Of a stretch of DNA of 5,014 nt, positions 1 to 5,014 are shown piece by piece. A model generated the notes under the pieces. It ran no database searches. It saw only the letters and a list, made by a program, of their open reading frames with translations, and was not told the origin of the DNA. The stretch is from an archaeon (GTDB taxonomy: Archaea; Thermoproteota; Nitrososphaeria; Nitrososphaerales; Nitrosopumilaceae). Within the stretch, counting starts at the first letter, position 1. Each line of letters begins with the position of its first letter. The translations under genes were made by a program, and so were the position numbers. Where the stretch lies: positions 1-5,014 of the forward strand of contig JAKAJY010000034.1 in the NCBI GenBank assembly GCA_021824845.1, given 5' to 3'.

Positions 1-126
1 CTCTCAAATTACACTGAGGCACTCACCTACTTTGACAAATCATTATCCATATCTCCAAACAACGCCGATGCCCTGCATCACAAAGGCCTTGCCTTTGCAG
101 CGATGGAAAAATATTCAGAAGCACTT
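1..126 (+). repeat. TPR DNA repeat, copy A
   Basis: This 126-nt stretch matches 817-942 with only two mismatches (positions 21 and 65 against 837 and 881). The offset is 816 bp, exactly eight 34-codon TPR units. Similarity stops abruptly after 126, and it may continue upstream of the window. Positions 18-89 also match copy B (732-803) with one mismatch. Near-identity at synonymous sites points to recent duplication or gene conversion inside the TPR gene. Confidence 0.93.
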
Positions 127-2259
127 ACATGTCATGATAAATCTTTGCAGATTCGTCCAAAATTTGCAGAGGCACTCAGTGAAAAAGGCTATCTGCTTCA
201 GAGACTGGGCTATTATGAAAATTCACTTTTGCATTTTGATCGTGCAATAACACTTGATCCAAAATGTATCAGCGCATTGTACCACAAAGGATTATTGCTT
301 GCAAATCTTGGAAACCATACCGAGGCACTAGATTGTTATTCCTCTGTATTATTCATACGTCCAGATGATCAGAATACACAACTAGCATATGCAAAATCGC
401 TTGCCAGCATGGGCCAAAACAGCAATGCAGTTGAAATCTACAACAAGATATTAGACAAAAACCCAAACCAAACCACATCATTATATGAAAAAGGCCTTGC
501 ACTAAACAAACTTCAGCGTTATTCCGATGCGCTAAAATGTTTTGATGGTGTTTTAGTTCATGACAAATCGCATCACTTGGCCATGTTTGAAAAAGCAAAA
601 ACCCTTTCAGCACTTGATCGTGATAGTGAGGCAATAGTTGTATTTGATAAAATATTACAACAAAACCCGCAACATATCTTAACATTATACCACAGAGGTG
701 TCTCTCATCTAAGACTAGGTGAATATGCATTGGCCCTCACCTACTTTGACAAATCATTATCCATATCTCCAAACAACGCCGATGCCCTGCATCACAAAGG
801 CCTAGCCCTCTTCCACCTCTCAAATTACACTGAGGCCCTCACCTACTTTGACAAATCATTATCCATATCTCCAAACAACGTCGATGCCCTGCATCACAAA
901 GGCCTTGCCTTTGCAGCGATGGAAAAATATTCAGAAGCACTTGTATGCTACAACAAGGCCTTGCAGATATCTCCAAATAATTCCCAAACATTGTACCAAA
1001 AGGGCCACCTTTACACAAACATAGGCATGTATTCAGAGGCACTAGAGATCCTTGATAGAGTTCTTGACTTTAACAAGGATCATACCGAGGCATTATTCGA
1101 CAAGGGACTAATCTCTGAGAGTCTCCAAAATCCTGAAGGTGCAATTAGTTGTTTTGATCAAATTCTTGCTAAAAGTCCTAATCATATAGATGCATTATTC
1201 CGCAAGGGCAAGCTTTTGTTTGATCTGAGCAAGTTTGATTCTGCAATTTATCATCTGGATCAAGTATTGAGAATAAATCGCAATGATTTGAACGCACTAG
1301 TCTACAAAGCAAAGTCGTTGTTTTGCCTTGATATGATACATGATGCCACAGATTATTGCCAAAAAGCTCTATCGATTGATAAAAACAACTTGGAAGCGCT
1401 ATACACACTTGTAATGATTTCTGCAAAGACAGAACAATATCAAATCGCACTAGATTGCATTGAAAAAATCACACAACAAGACACTCTATACAAAGAAACC
1501 TTGTATTACTTGGGATTGTGTCTTTTACACACCAAACAGTATGAGCAGGCAGTAAATGTCTTTGATAATTTCCTTGCAGTCTATCCAAACCATATCAATT
1601 CAATATTGCACAAAGGAATTGTTCTAAAGAAATTAGAAAAGTTCTCAGATGCCATCTCGTGCTTTGATGTTATAATACAAAACACCAACGATTCCTCCGC
1701 ATCATATCACAAAGGCCAAGCACTTGTATCACTTGGAGAATATGAAAACGCGGTTTCTTGCTTTGAGCAGATACAAAAGGCTGACAATGATGTCTTGCTC
1801 CAAAAGGGAACCATATACTCAATTTTAGGCCAATATGAGAAATCATCTGCTCTCTTTGATGTGATACTGGAAAATGAACCAAACAATCAATCAACACTAT
1901 ACCAAAAAGCAATCTTGCTCTCAAAGCTTGCTAAATATGACGAATCCATAGAATGTTTTTCCAAATTGTCTACAGATAATCTTACTTGGATTATACAAAA
2001 AGCAAAAACATTGCAGCTTGCCGCAAGACACACAGAAGCAGTTGCCGAGTTTGATCATGTTTTATCAATTGAGCCACAAAACAAAGACGCAATATACCAT
2101 AAAGCTAAATCCCTTGTCTTGCTAGGCAAACTAGTCGATTCTATCAAACTAATCAAAGTTTTGATTGGGCTTGATCCATCATACGTACACGCGATAAAAC
2201 TAGATAGCGTGTTTTCTAGCCTTGAGCAAAACCCTGGTTTTAAAGCAATTATAAAATAA
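1..2259 (+). CDS. Large tetratricopeptide-repeat (TPR) protein, 5'-truncated by window edge
   Basis: The frame is open from base 1 to a TAA stop at 2257-2259, giving 752 visible residues. The ATG at 103 is only the first internal Met, lying inside a repeat unit, so the true start is upstream. The protein is a near-uninterrupted chain of about 22 TPR units, most exactly 34 residues, with the TPR pattern L-G-x-Y-x-x-A-L-x-x-F-D-K-x-L-x-x-x-P-N-(x)n-L-Y-x-K-G. Examples are LGEYALALTYFDKSLSISPN and the unit starting LSNYTEALTYFDKSL. Units 17, 18 and 20 are shortened (33, 31, 31 residues), and an 11-residue tail ending in AIIK follows the last unit. No membrane segment or catalytic domain is visible. 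TPR arrays form right-handed superhelices that bind peptides or partner proteins; the partner here is unknown. The gene is convergent with the TrmB-family gene, 24 bp apart. The family call is secure; the cellular role is not known, and an N-terminal domain or signal peptide could lie outside the window. Confidence 0.93.
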   Translation, partial: LSNYTEALTYFDKSLSISPNNADALHHKGLAFAAMEKYSEALTCHDKSLQIRPKFAEALSEKGYLLQRLGYYENSLLHFDRAITLDPKCISALYHKGLLLANLGNHTEALDCYSSVLFIRPDDQNTQLAYAKSLASMGQNSNAVEIYNKILDKNPNQTTSLYEKGLALNKLQRYSDALKCFDGVLVHDKSHHLAMFEKAKTLSALDRDSEAIVVFDKILQQNPQHILTLYHRGVSHLRLGEYALALTYFDKSLSISPNNADALHHKGLALFHLSNYTEALTYFDKSLSISPNNVDALHHKGLAFAAMEKYSEALVCYNKALQISPNNSQTLYQKGHLYTNIGMYSEALEILDRVLDFNKDHTEALFDKGLISESLQNPEGAISCFDQILAKSPNHIDALFRKGKLLFDLSKFDSAIYHLDQVLRINRNDLNALVYKAKSLFCLDMIHDATDYCQKALSIDKNNLEALYTLVMISAKTEQYQIALDCIEKITQQDTLYKETLYYLGLCLLHTKQYEQAVNVFDNFLAVYPNHINSILHKGIVLKKLEKFSDAISCFDVIIQNTNDSSASYHKGQALVSLGEYENAVSCFEQIQKADNDVLLQKGTIYSILGQYEKSSALFDVILENEPNNQSTLYQKAILLSKLAKYDESIECFSKLSTDNLTWIIQKAKTLQLAARHTEAVAEFDHVLSIEPQNKDAIYHKAKSLVLLGKLVDSIKLIKVLIGLDPSYVHAIKLDSVFSSLEQNPGFKAIIK
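732..803 (+). repeat. TPR DNA repeat, copy B
   Basis: This 72-nt segment matches 834-905 with one mismatch (C at 779, T at 881) at an offset of 102 bp, exactly one TPR unit. It also matches 18-89 with one mismatch at an offset of 714 bp, exactly seven units. It encodes the second half of the first helix through the second helix of unit 8 (ALTYFDKSLSISPNNADALH region). Copies B and C therefore form a tandem pair of adjacent units. Confidence 0.92.
817..942 (+). repeat. TPR DNA repeat, copy C
   Basis: This is the internal partner of copy A (1-126, two mismatches) and the tandem neighbour of copy B. It covers TPR unit 9 and the first residues of unit 10 (MEKYSEAL). Downstream of 942 units 2 and 10 diverge, so the whole eight-unit block was not recently duplicated; only a short tract is homogenised. 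Confidence 0.92.
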
Positions 2260-2283
2260 TTTTTTAAAAAAATGATAAAAAAA
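2260..2283. terminator. Bidirectional oligo-T terminator between convergent genes
   Basis: The 24-bp spacer is almost entirely A/T. On the + strand a T6 run (2260-2265) follows the TPR stop codon directly. On the - strand two T7 runs (complement of 2277-2283 and 2266-2272) follow the TAG stop of the regulator. TTTTTTAAAAAA at 2260-2271 is a perfect 12-bp palindrome. Archaeal RNA polymerase terminates at oligo-T tracts, so this short spacer can end both convergent transcripts. The assignment rests on composition and position only. Confidence 0.75.
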
Positions 2284-3087
2284 CTACATTAGTAGTTCTA
2301 TTGACTTTGCCTTTTTCCACAGGTGTGTGCAAAGGCTGTACATGTTGTTTATCATCTCAGATGAATTGGTGTACATTATAGAGTCGTTGTCATCATTGAG
2401 ATCCATGGATTCTTTGATGGAACCCGACATTATCAGCTGATTCCCCTCTTCCACTATCATTCTGGATTTGGATGGAAGTTTGCCTATTCTAGTCTCAGAT
2501 GCATTTAATCTGTTTACTAGCGGTAGGAGATTTTCGCTGTTTGTCCAAGTTAGAATTCGTACATCACCCTTGTTTTGCTTACACATTTTGATCTTTTCTG
2601 GGATAGCAGTATGGTACATTCTAAGAATGTCTTCTACTGTTGTGACAACGTAGATCGTTTTTGTAGATTCTTGGATCAGCTTGCCAATTCTTGCGTAAAT
2701 ATTGGCTCGTCCTTGGATTATAGAGAATGATGATATCTCCGTTGCAGTCTCTGGTCTTGTTATTTGTTGTAGTTGTTCTACAATTTTGCGAGACAGTTTT
2801 TGCATTGTGATGATTTCGTCTTCTCTTCTCTGCATTATGGTAGTGAGGCCTTCCTTTGGCTCAATTGCCTTGCAGATGGTTGGATTGGAAAACGTTGTTG
2901 TGATCAATCCAAGATTTCGTAATTTGTTTAGCGAACGATATGCCTTGCCCCTATCGATGTCTAGCTTTGCAGACATTGTTCCTACTGTGACTGAGCCCAT
3001 CTGGAGCAAGCCAAGATAGACCATTGCGTCTGTTTTTTCCAGACCGAAGTATGAGAGTGCTGTAGTCAGCTCTTCATGAATGCTCAT
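2284..3087 (-). CDS. TrmB-family transcriptional regulator
   Basis: A 267-residue protein, ATG at 3087-3085 and TAG at 2286-2284. Residues about 5-75 form a winged helix-turn-helix of TrmB type: ALSYFGLEKTDAMVYLGLLQ, then a recognition-helix region with DIDRGKAYRSLNKLRNLGLI. Residues about 80-110 are a charged helix likely to be a dimerising coiled coil. Residues about 118-267 resemble the PLD-like effector-binding domain of TrmB proteins, starting FSIIQGRANIYARIGKLI and including SRMIVEEGNQLIMSGSIKES near 208-227. The length fits the family. TrmB proteins are cytoplasmic repressors or activators, classically sugar-responsive, but the ligand here cannot be read from sequence. The start is supported by a GGGAG motif 7 nt upstream. 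The gene is divergent from archaellin 1, so it may control the archaellin array; that is inferred from position alone. Cysteines occur at 72, 169 and 253 with no metal-binding pattern. The family call is strong; the target and ligand are unknown. Confidence 0.88.
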   Translation of the reverse strand: MSIHEELTTALSYFGLEKTDAMVYLGLLQMGSVTVGTMSAKLDIDRGKAYRSLNKLRNLGLITTTFSNPTICKAIEPKEGLTTIMQRREDEIITMQKLSRKIVEQLQQITRPETATEISSFSIIQGRANIYARIGKLIQESTKTIYVVTTVEDILRMYHTAIPEKIKMCKQNKGDVRILTWTNSENLLPLVNRLNASETRIGKLPSKSRMIVEEGNQLIMSGSIKESMDLNDDNDSIMYTNSSEMINNMYSLCTHLWKKAKSIELLM

Positions 3088-3094
3088 TGCATTA

Positions 3095-3099
3095 CTCCC
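3095..3099 (-). promoter_or_regulatory. Ribosome binding site of the TrmB-family gene
   Basis: CTCCC on the + strand reads GGGAG on the coding strand, 7 nt before the ATG at 3087. It supports this start and implies a transcript with a 5' leader, unlike the archaellin genes in this window, which have no such motif. Confidence 0.6.
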
Positions 3100-3166
3100 G
3101 TATGGTTGGAACTTTGATTTTGTTTTTTGATTGTGATGTTATTTTTTGTGAACATGTACAATCAGA

Positions 3167-3176
3167 ATTATAATAA
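3167..3176 (-). promoter_or_regulatory. Possible TATA box for the TrmB-family gene
   Basis: On the - strand this reads TTATTATAAT, a fair archaeal box A. Initiation about 25 nt downstream would give a leader of roughly 55-60 nt, consistent with use of a Shine-Dalgarno motif. A competing weaker candidate is AAAAAATAAC (complement of 3139-3148), which would give a leader near 30 nt. The region is A/T-rich overall, so the choice is uncertain. Confidence 0.35.
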
Positions 3177-3297
3177 TGATTTTAGTTGTTGTCTGTTTCA
3201 TTCAAACAAACACGCGAATCTATTTTTTTTACGATGGTTTTTGCAAAGTCCACAGAACTCAAATCATTAAGCAGTTCATATCGACTCTATGTTTGCA

Positions 3298-3346
3298 CAT
3301 CCTGATCACACTCTAGGATATACTCTGATAGAATAATACCAATTCA
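3298..3346 (+). promoter_or_regulatory. Promoter of archaellin 1 (leaderless type), duplicated at archaellin 3
   Basis: ATATA at 3318-3322 is centred 27 nt before the ATG at 3347, the spacing expected when transcription starts at or next to the start codon. No Shine-Dalgarno motif precedes the ATG (ACCAATTCA). The whole 49-nt segment is repeated without change at 4922-4970 before archaellin 3, which supports a functional promoter. Two ACTCT motifs (3310-3314, 3322-3326; 12 bp apart) flank the box, and a TGATCA palindrome lies at 3303-3308. The remaining upstream stretch 3180-3297 has a T8 run (3223-3230) and a weak TGTTT/AAACA inverted repeat (3194-3208) but no gene that I can see. Confidence 0.65.
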
Positions 3347-4060
3347 ATGAACCTTATTAGAAAAGGACACAGACAATCCCATAGAGGAGTCATAGGCGTC
3401 GAGTCTGCAATTGTTATGATTGCATTTGTAATTGTAGCAGCAGCCTTAGCTTTTGTCGTTCTCAACATGGGTTTCTCTACAACACAAAAGGCAAAGACAA
3501 CCATTGGATCAGGTCTAACTGAAGCATCAAGCAGCTTAACAGTTGCAGGCAAAGTGACCGGAACTGGATGTACAACTTCAGCAGGTGGGTGTTCATCAAC
3601 ACCATATCTTAACGTTACTTCGATACCAATTAAGATCGCATCTGGTGGAGAATCAGTAAACTTGGCGTTAGCTACTGCATCAATCAAATACGTTAGCAAC
3701 TCCATCCAATATGATAACATCTACACTGGACCATTAGGTGCAACAGCAACAGATGTATCTGCTGCTTTTACCAGAGCACAGACAGACTATGCAAGCACAT
3801 TCACTTCTGCAATCCATCCAGTCACAAAGGCTGTTCCATCAACTACAAAAGCAATCGTGTATTGGTCAGTTAGTTCTGGAACATACAACTCGATCCTGGA
3901 TCAGGGTGAGCATGCAGTACTTGCTATTGCACATGGTGCAAGTGAGCGACCAACAGCACTGGATAAAGTCAGAGCTGAAATCGTTGTACCAACTGGTGCA
4001 CCATTGACTGTTGAAAGACAAGTACCAACAATCACAACATCCGTTGTAGATATGGGTTAG
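3347..4060 (+). CDS. arlB: Archaellin 1 (archaeal flagellin, archaellum filament subunit)
   Basis: A 237-residue preprotein, ATG at 3347 and TAG at 4058-4060. Its class III signal peptide is short and basic: residues 1-14 (MNLIRKGHRQSHRG), with predicted cleavage by the prepilin peptidase ArlK/FlaK after Gly14, followed by VIGVE with the conserved Glu at +5 (residue 19). Residues 15-50 form the hydrophobic helix that builds the filament core, ending VVLNMGFSTTQKAK, typical of archaellins. The C-terminal part contains LDQGEHAVLAIAHG and ends with a conserved VERQVPTI-like strand. One N-glycosylation sequon (N89-V-T) is present. Unusually, Cys75 and Cys82 sit in a Gly/Ser/Thr-rich loop (GTGCTTSAGGCSS), a candidate disulfide in the exposed domain; these are the only cysteines. 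The middle region (about 129-160) is Ala/Thr/Ser-rich. The product would be exported and assembled by the archaellum machinery. The gene is first of at least three tandem archaellins and lies divergent from the TrmB-family regulator. The symbol follows the arl nomenclature (older flaB). Confidence 0.92.
   Translation: MNLIRKGHRQSHRGVIGVESAIVMIAFVIVAAALAFVVLNMGFSTTQKAKTTIGSGLTEASSSLTVAGKVTGTGCTTSAGGCSSTPYLNVTSIPIKIASGGESVNLALATASIKYVSNSIQYDNIYTGPLGATATDVSAAFTRAQTDYASTFTSAIHPVTKAVPSTTKAIVYWSVSSGTYNSILDQGEHAVLAIAHGASERPTALDKVRAEIVVPTGAPLTVERQVPTITTSVVDMG
3426..3500 (+). repeat. 75-nt identical archaellin core segment, copy 1
   Basis: The segment is identical to 4244-4318 at every position, third codon positions included, although flanking codons differ freely. 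It encodes VIVAAALAFVVLNMGFSTTQ and the next residues, the C-terminal half of the filament-core helix. Confidence 0.95.
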
Positions 4061-4078
4061 TGATCCCAAAAATCACAA

Positions 4079-4095
4079 TTTCTTTTTTATTTTAT
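4079..4095 (+). terminator. Oligo-T terminator after archaellin 1
   Basis: A T-rich run (TTTCTTTTTTATTTTAT) begins about 18 nt after the archaellin 1 stop, a typical archaeal transcription end. With the separate promoter ahead of archaellin 2, this suggests the two genes can be transcribed independently, although read-through is possible. Confidence 0.6.
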
Positions 4096-4135
4096 CCAAA
4101 TTCAAAGTACTGTTCGTTCGATCGTAATACACACA

Positions 4136-4148
4136 CTATACAATATAG
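4136..4148 (+). promoter_or_regulatory. TATA-box region of archaellin 2
   Basis: TATACAATATA is centred about 28 nt before the ATG at 4171, again fitting a leaderless or nearly leaderless mRNA; no Shine-Dalgarno motif precedes the ATG (ATTTTAAAAC). CTATA (4136-4140) and TATAG (4144-4148) form an inverted repeat around CAA, so a regulator site overlapping the box is conceivable. The sequence is unrelated to the promoter shared by archaellins 1 and 3. Confidence 0.5.
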
Positions 4149-4170
4149 ATTTATGATATCATTTTAAAAC

Positions 4171-4878
4171 ATGAGGCTTCATCTTGCACCTAGAAAACGT
4201 AGAGGAGTTTCAGGTTTGGAGGCTACAGTAATTGTGATTGTTCTTGTAATTGTAGCAGCAGCCTTAGCTTTTGTCGTTCTCAACATGGGTTTCTCTACAA
4301 CACAAAAGGCAAAGACAATAATTGGTACGAGCTTAGGCCAAACATCAAGCGCATTAGAGGTTTCAGGTACTATATTTGCACATGGTAACACAACCTCAGC
4401 AGTACTTGAGGTAGTAGGTGTTCCACTAAAAATTGCAACTGGCGGAGAATCTGTAAATCTAGCACCAGGCACTGCAGCAGTCAAGTACCTAAGTAACACT
4501 GTCACATATGACAACATTTACGCAGGAACACTGACTGAAAACGGTGATGGTGATGATGATGTATCCGGCGAATGGGCATCATTAGAGCTAGCAACAGATG
4601 ACGCAGCAGATGCTGACCTGTATATCAACGAGGATCCATTTGATGCAACTGGAATTCCAACAAGTACCAAGGCATTCATCTACTGGACACAAAACTCAAA
4701 CAACAACGACATCTTGGACCAGGGTGAACACGCAGTACTAGCAATCGCCTACAAAGTTGGAGACCGACCATCAGCACTTGACAAGATCCGCGCAGAAGTC
4801 CTAGTACCAACTGGCTCTGCATTGACTATAGAAAGACAAGTGCCATTGATATCAACCCAAGTGATAAACTTAGGTTAG
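4171..4878 (+). CDS. arlB: Archaellin 2 (archaeal flagellin, archaellum filament subunit)
   Basis: A 235-residue preprotein, ATG at 4171 and TAG at 4876-4878. Residues 1-12 are a basic class III signal peptide ending RKRRG, with predicted cleavage after Gly12 and then VSGLE with Glu17 at +5. Residues 13-48 are the hydrophobic filament-core helix, which shares a 75-nt DNA-identical stretch with archaellin 1. Residues about 80-117 (LKIATGGESVNLAPG, YDNIYAG) and 166-235 (LDQGEHAVLAIAY, IERQVPLIS) align well with archaellin 1. Between them, residues 123-158 form an acidic insert with 14 Asp/Glu in 36 positions and no Lys/Arg, beginning ENGDGDDD, a Ca2+-loop-like composition. One sequon (N73-T-T) is present and there are no cysteines. 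The protein is expected to be a filament subunit with a surface chemically distinct from archaellin 1. It has its own promoter and lies between the other two archaellins of the array. The family assignment is secure; whether it is a major or minor filament protein cannot be read from sequence. Confidence 0.92.
   Translation: MRLHLAPRKRRGVSGLEATVIVIVLVIVAAALAFVVLNMGFSTTQKAKTIIGTSLGQTSSALEVSGTIFAHGNTTSAVLEVVGVPLKIATGGESVNLAPGTAAVKYLSNTVTYDNIYAGTLTENGDGDDDVSGEWASLELATDDAADADLYINEDPFDATGIPTSTKAFIYWTQNSNNNDILDQGEHAVLAIAYKVGDRPSALDKIRAEVLVPTGSALTIERQVPLISTQVINLG
4244..4318 (+). repeat. 75-nt identical archaellin core segment, copy 2
   Basis: Partner of 3426-3500, with no mismatches. Identity starts and stops abruptly (mismatches at 4243 and at 4319-4320), the pattern expected of a gene-conversion tract, although selection on the filament-core helix also contributes. 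Confidence 0.95.
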
Positions 4879-4885
4879 AACTAAA

Positions 4886-4914
4886 ACAAATTATATTCTA
4901 TTGTTGTAATTTGT
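4886..4914 (+). repeat. AT-rich inverted repeat after archaellin 2
   Basis: ACAAATTA (4886-4893) and TAATTTGT (4907-4914) are perfect 8-bp complementary arms around a 13-nt loop, starting 7 nt after the archaellin 2 stop. It lacks the long T-run found after archaellin 1. It could mark an RNA 3' end or a protein-binding site; chance is also possible in such A/T-rich DNA. Confidence 0.45.
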
Positions 4915-4921
4915 GTTTGAT

Positions 4922-4970
4922 CATCCTGATCACACTCTAGGATATACTCTGATAGAATAATACCAATTCA
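4922..4970 (+). promoter_or_regulatory. Promoter of archaellin 3 (identical to archaellin 1 promoter)
   Basis: This is an unchanged copy of 3298-3346; the identity runs on through the ATGAA of the coding region (54 nt in all, to 4975). ATATA at 4942-4946 is centred 27 nt before the ATG at 4971, predicting a leaderless mRNA. An extra TGATCA palindrome at 4918-4923 precedes the shared one at 4927-4932; the archaellin 1 copy lacks the first. Confidence 0.65.
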
Positions 4971-5014
4971 ATGAAACTTGTTAGAAAAGGACACAGACCA
5001 TCTCATAGAGGAGT
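4971..5014 (+). CDS. arlB: Archaellin 3, N-terminal fragment cut by window edge
   Basis: The ATG at 4971 opens 14 full codons, MKLVRKGHRPSHRG, then GT at the window edge. This is almost the same signal peptide as archaellin 1 (differences N2K, I4V, Q10P), and the window ends right after the Gly where prepilin peptidase would cut. From 4922 to 5014 the DNA matches 3298-3390 at 89 of 93 positions, including the promoter. It is most likely the start of a third tandem archaellin more closely related to archaellin 1 than to archaellin 2. Only the leader is visible, so a truncated gene or pseudogene cannot be excluded. Confidence 0.8.
   Translation, partial: MKLVRKGHRPSHRG

Noticed and set aside
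103..105. ATG at 103 as start of the TPR protein
   Set aside because: The frame is open to base 1 and residues before this Met form a normal TPR unit; the same Met occurs mid-array in copy C (919-921).
1..942. CRISPR-like or tandem satellite repeat
   Set aside because: The repeats are in frame, spaced at multiples of 102 bp and encode TPR units; there are no short identical repeats with unique spacers.
353..1924. Several antisense open frames (67-125 codons) inside the TPR gene
   Set aside because: They are by-products of the repetitive codon pattern of the TPR frame, with odd compositions and no initiation signals.
2468..3019. + strand open frames at 2468-2653 and 2702-3019 opposite the TrmB-family gene
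   Set aside because: They lie fully within a gene with a clear domain structure on the other strand and show no recognisable protein features.
3088..3346. Small RNA or tRNA gene in the divergent intergenic region
   Set aside because: I see no cloverleaf, no GC-rich stems and no A/B-box-like motifs; the composition is ordinary A/T-rich promoter DNA.
3313..4517. Antisense open frames 3313-3720 and 4179-4517 (- strand) sharing a similar protein segment
   Set aside because: The similarity only mirrors the 75-nt DNA identity of the two archaellins on the + strand. No promoter or ribosome binding site supports them, and the + strand frames have clear archaellin domains.

Overview
The window looks like chromosomal DNA of a low-GC archaeon, most plausibly an archaellated member of the Nitrososphaerota (Thaumarchaeota). 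The evidence is tandem archaellin genes with class III (type IV prepilin-like) signal peptides, a TrmB-family transcriptional regulator, A/T-rich archaeal promoter boxes about 27 nt before start codons with no Shine-Dalgarno motif (leaderless mRNAs), and oligo-T transcription ends. The phylum is an inference from overall look and recalled similarity; no search was run.

Layout. 1-2259 (+) is the 3' part of a very large tetratricopeptide-repeat (TPR) gene. Its reading frame is open from base 1, so the true start lies upstream. The visible 752 residues hold about 22 consecutive TPR units with almost nothing else, and three stretches are nearly identical at DNA level. A 24-bp A/T-only spacer with T6 and T7 tracts serves as a two-way terminator between this gene and the convergent TrmB-family regulator at 2284-3087 (-). 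A 259-bp divergent intergenic region (3088-3346) carries the regulator's leader and the promoter of the first archaellin.

3347-5014 (+) is an archaellin array: archaellin 1 (3347-4060), archaellin 2 (4171-4878), and the first 14 codons of archaellin 3 (4971 to window end, cut exactly at the predicted signal-peptide cleavage site). Archaellins 1 and 3 share a virtually identical promoter and leader sequence, while archaellin 2 has a different promoter. Archaellins 1 and 2 share a 75-nt segment with no mismatches, encoding the filament-core helix, but differ strongly in the exposed middle domain: one has a Cys pair in a Ser/Thr/Gly-rich loop, the other a strongly acidic insert.

How the parts may work together: the archaellins are the filament subunits of the archaellum. 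The divergent TrmB-like protein is a candidate local regulator of the array, by position only. The TPR protein is a candidate protein-interaction scaffold of unknown role, and nothing in the sequence ties it to motility beyond proximity. No archaellum motor genes (arlC-J), RNA genes, CRISPR arrays or insertion sequences are visible.
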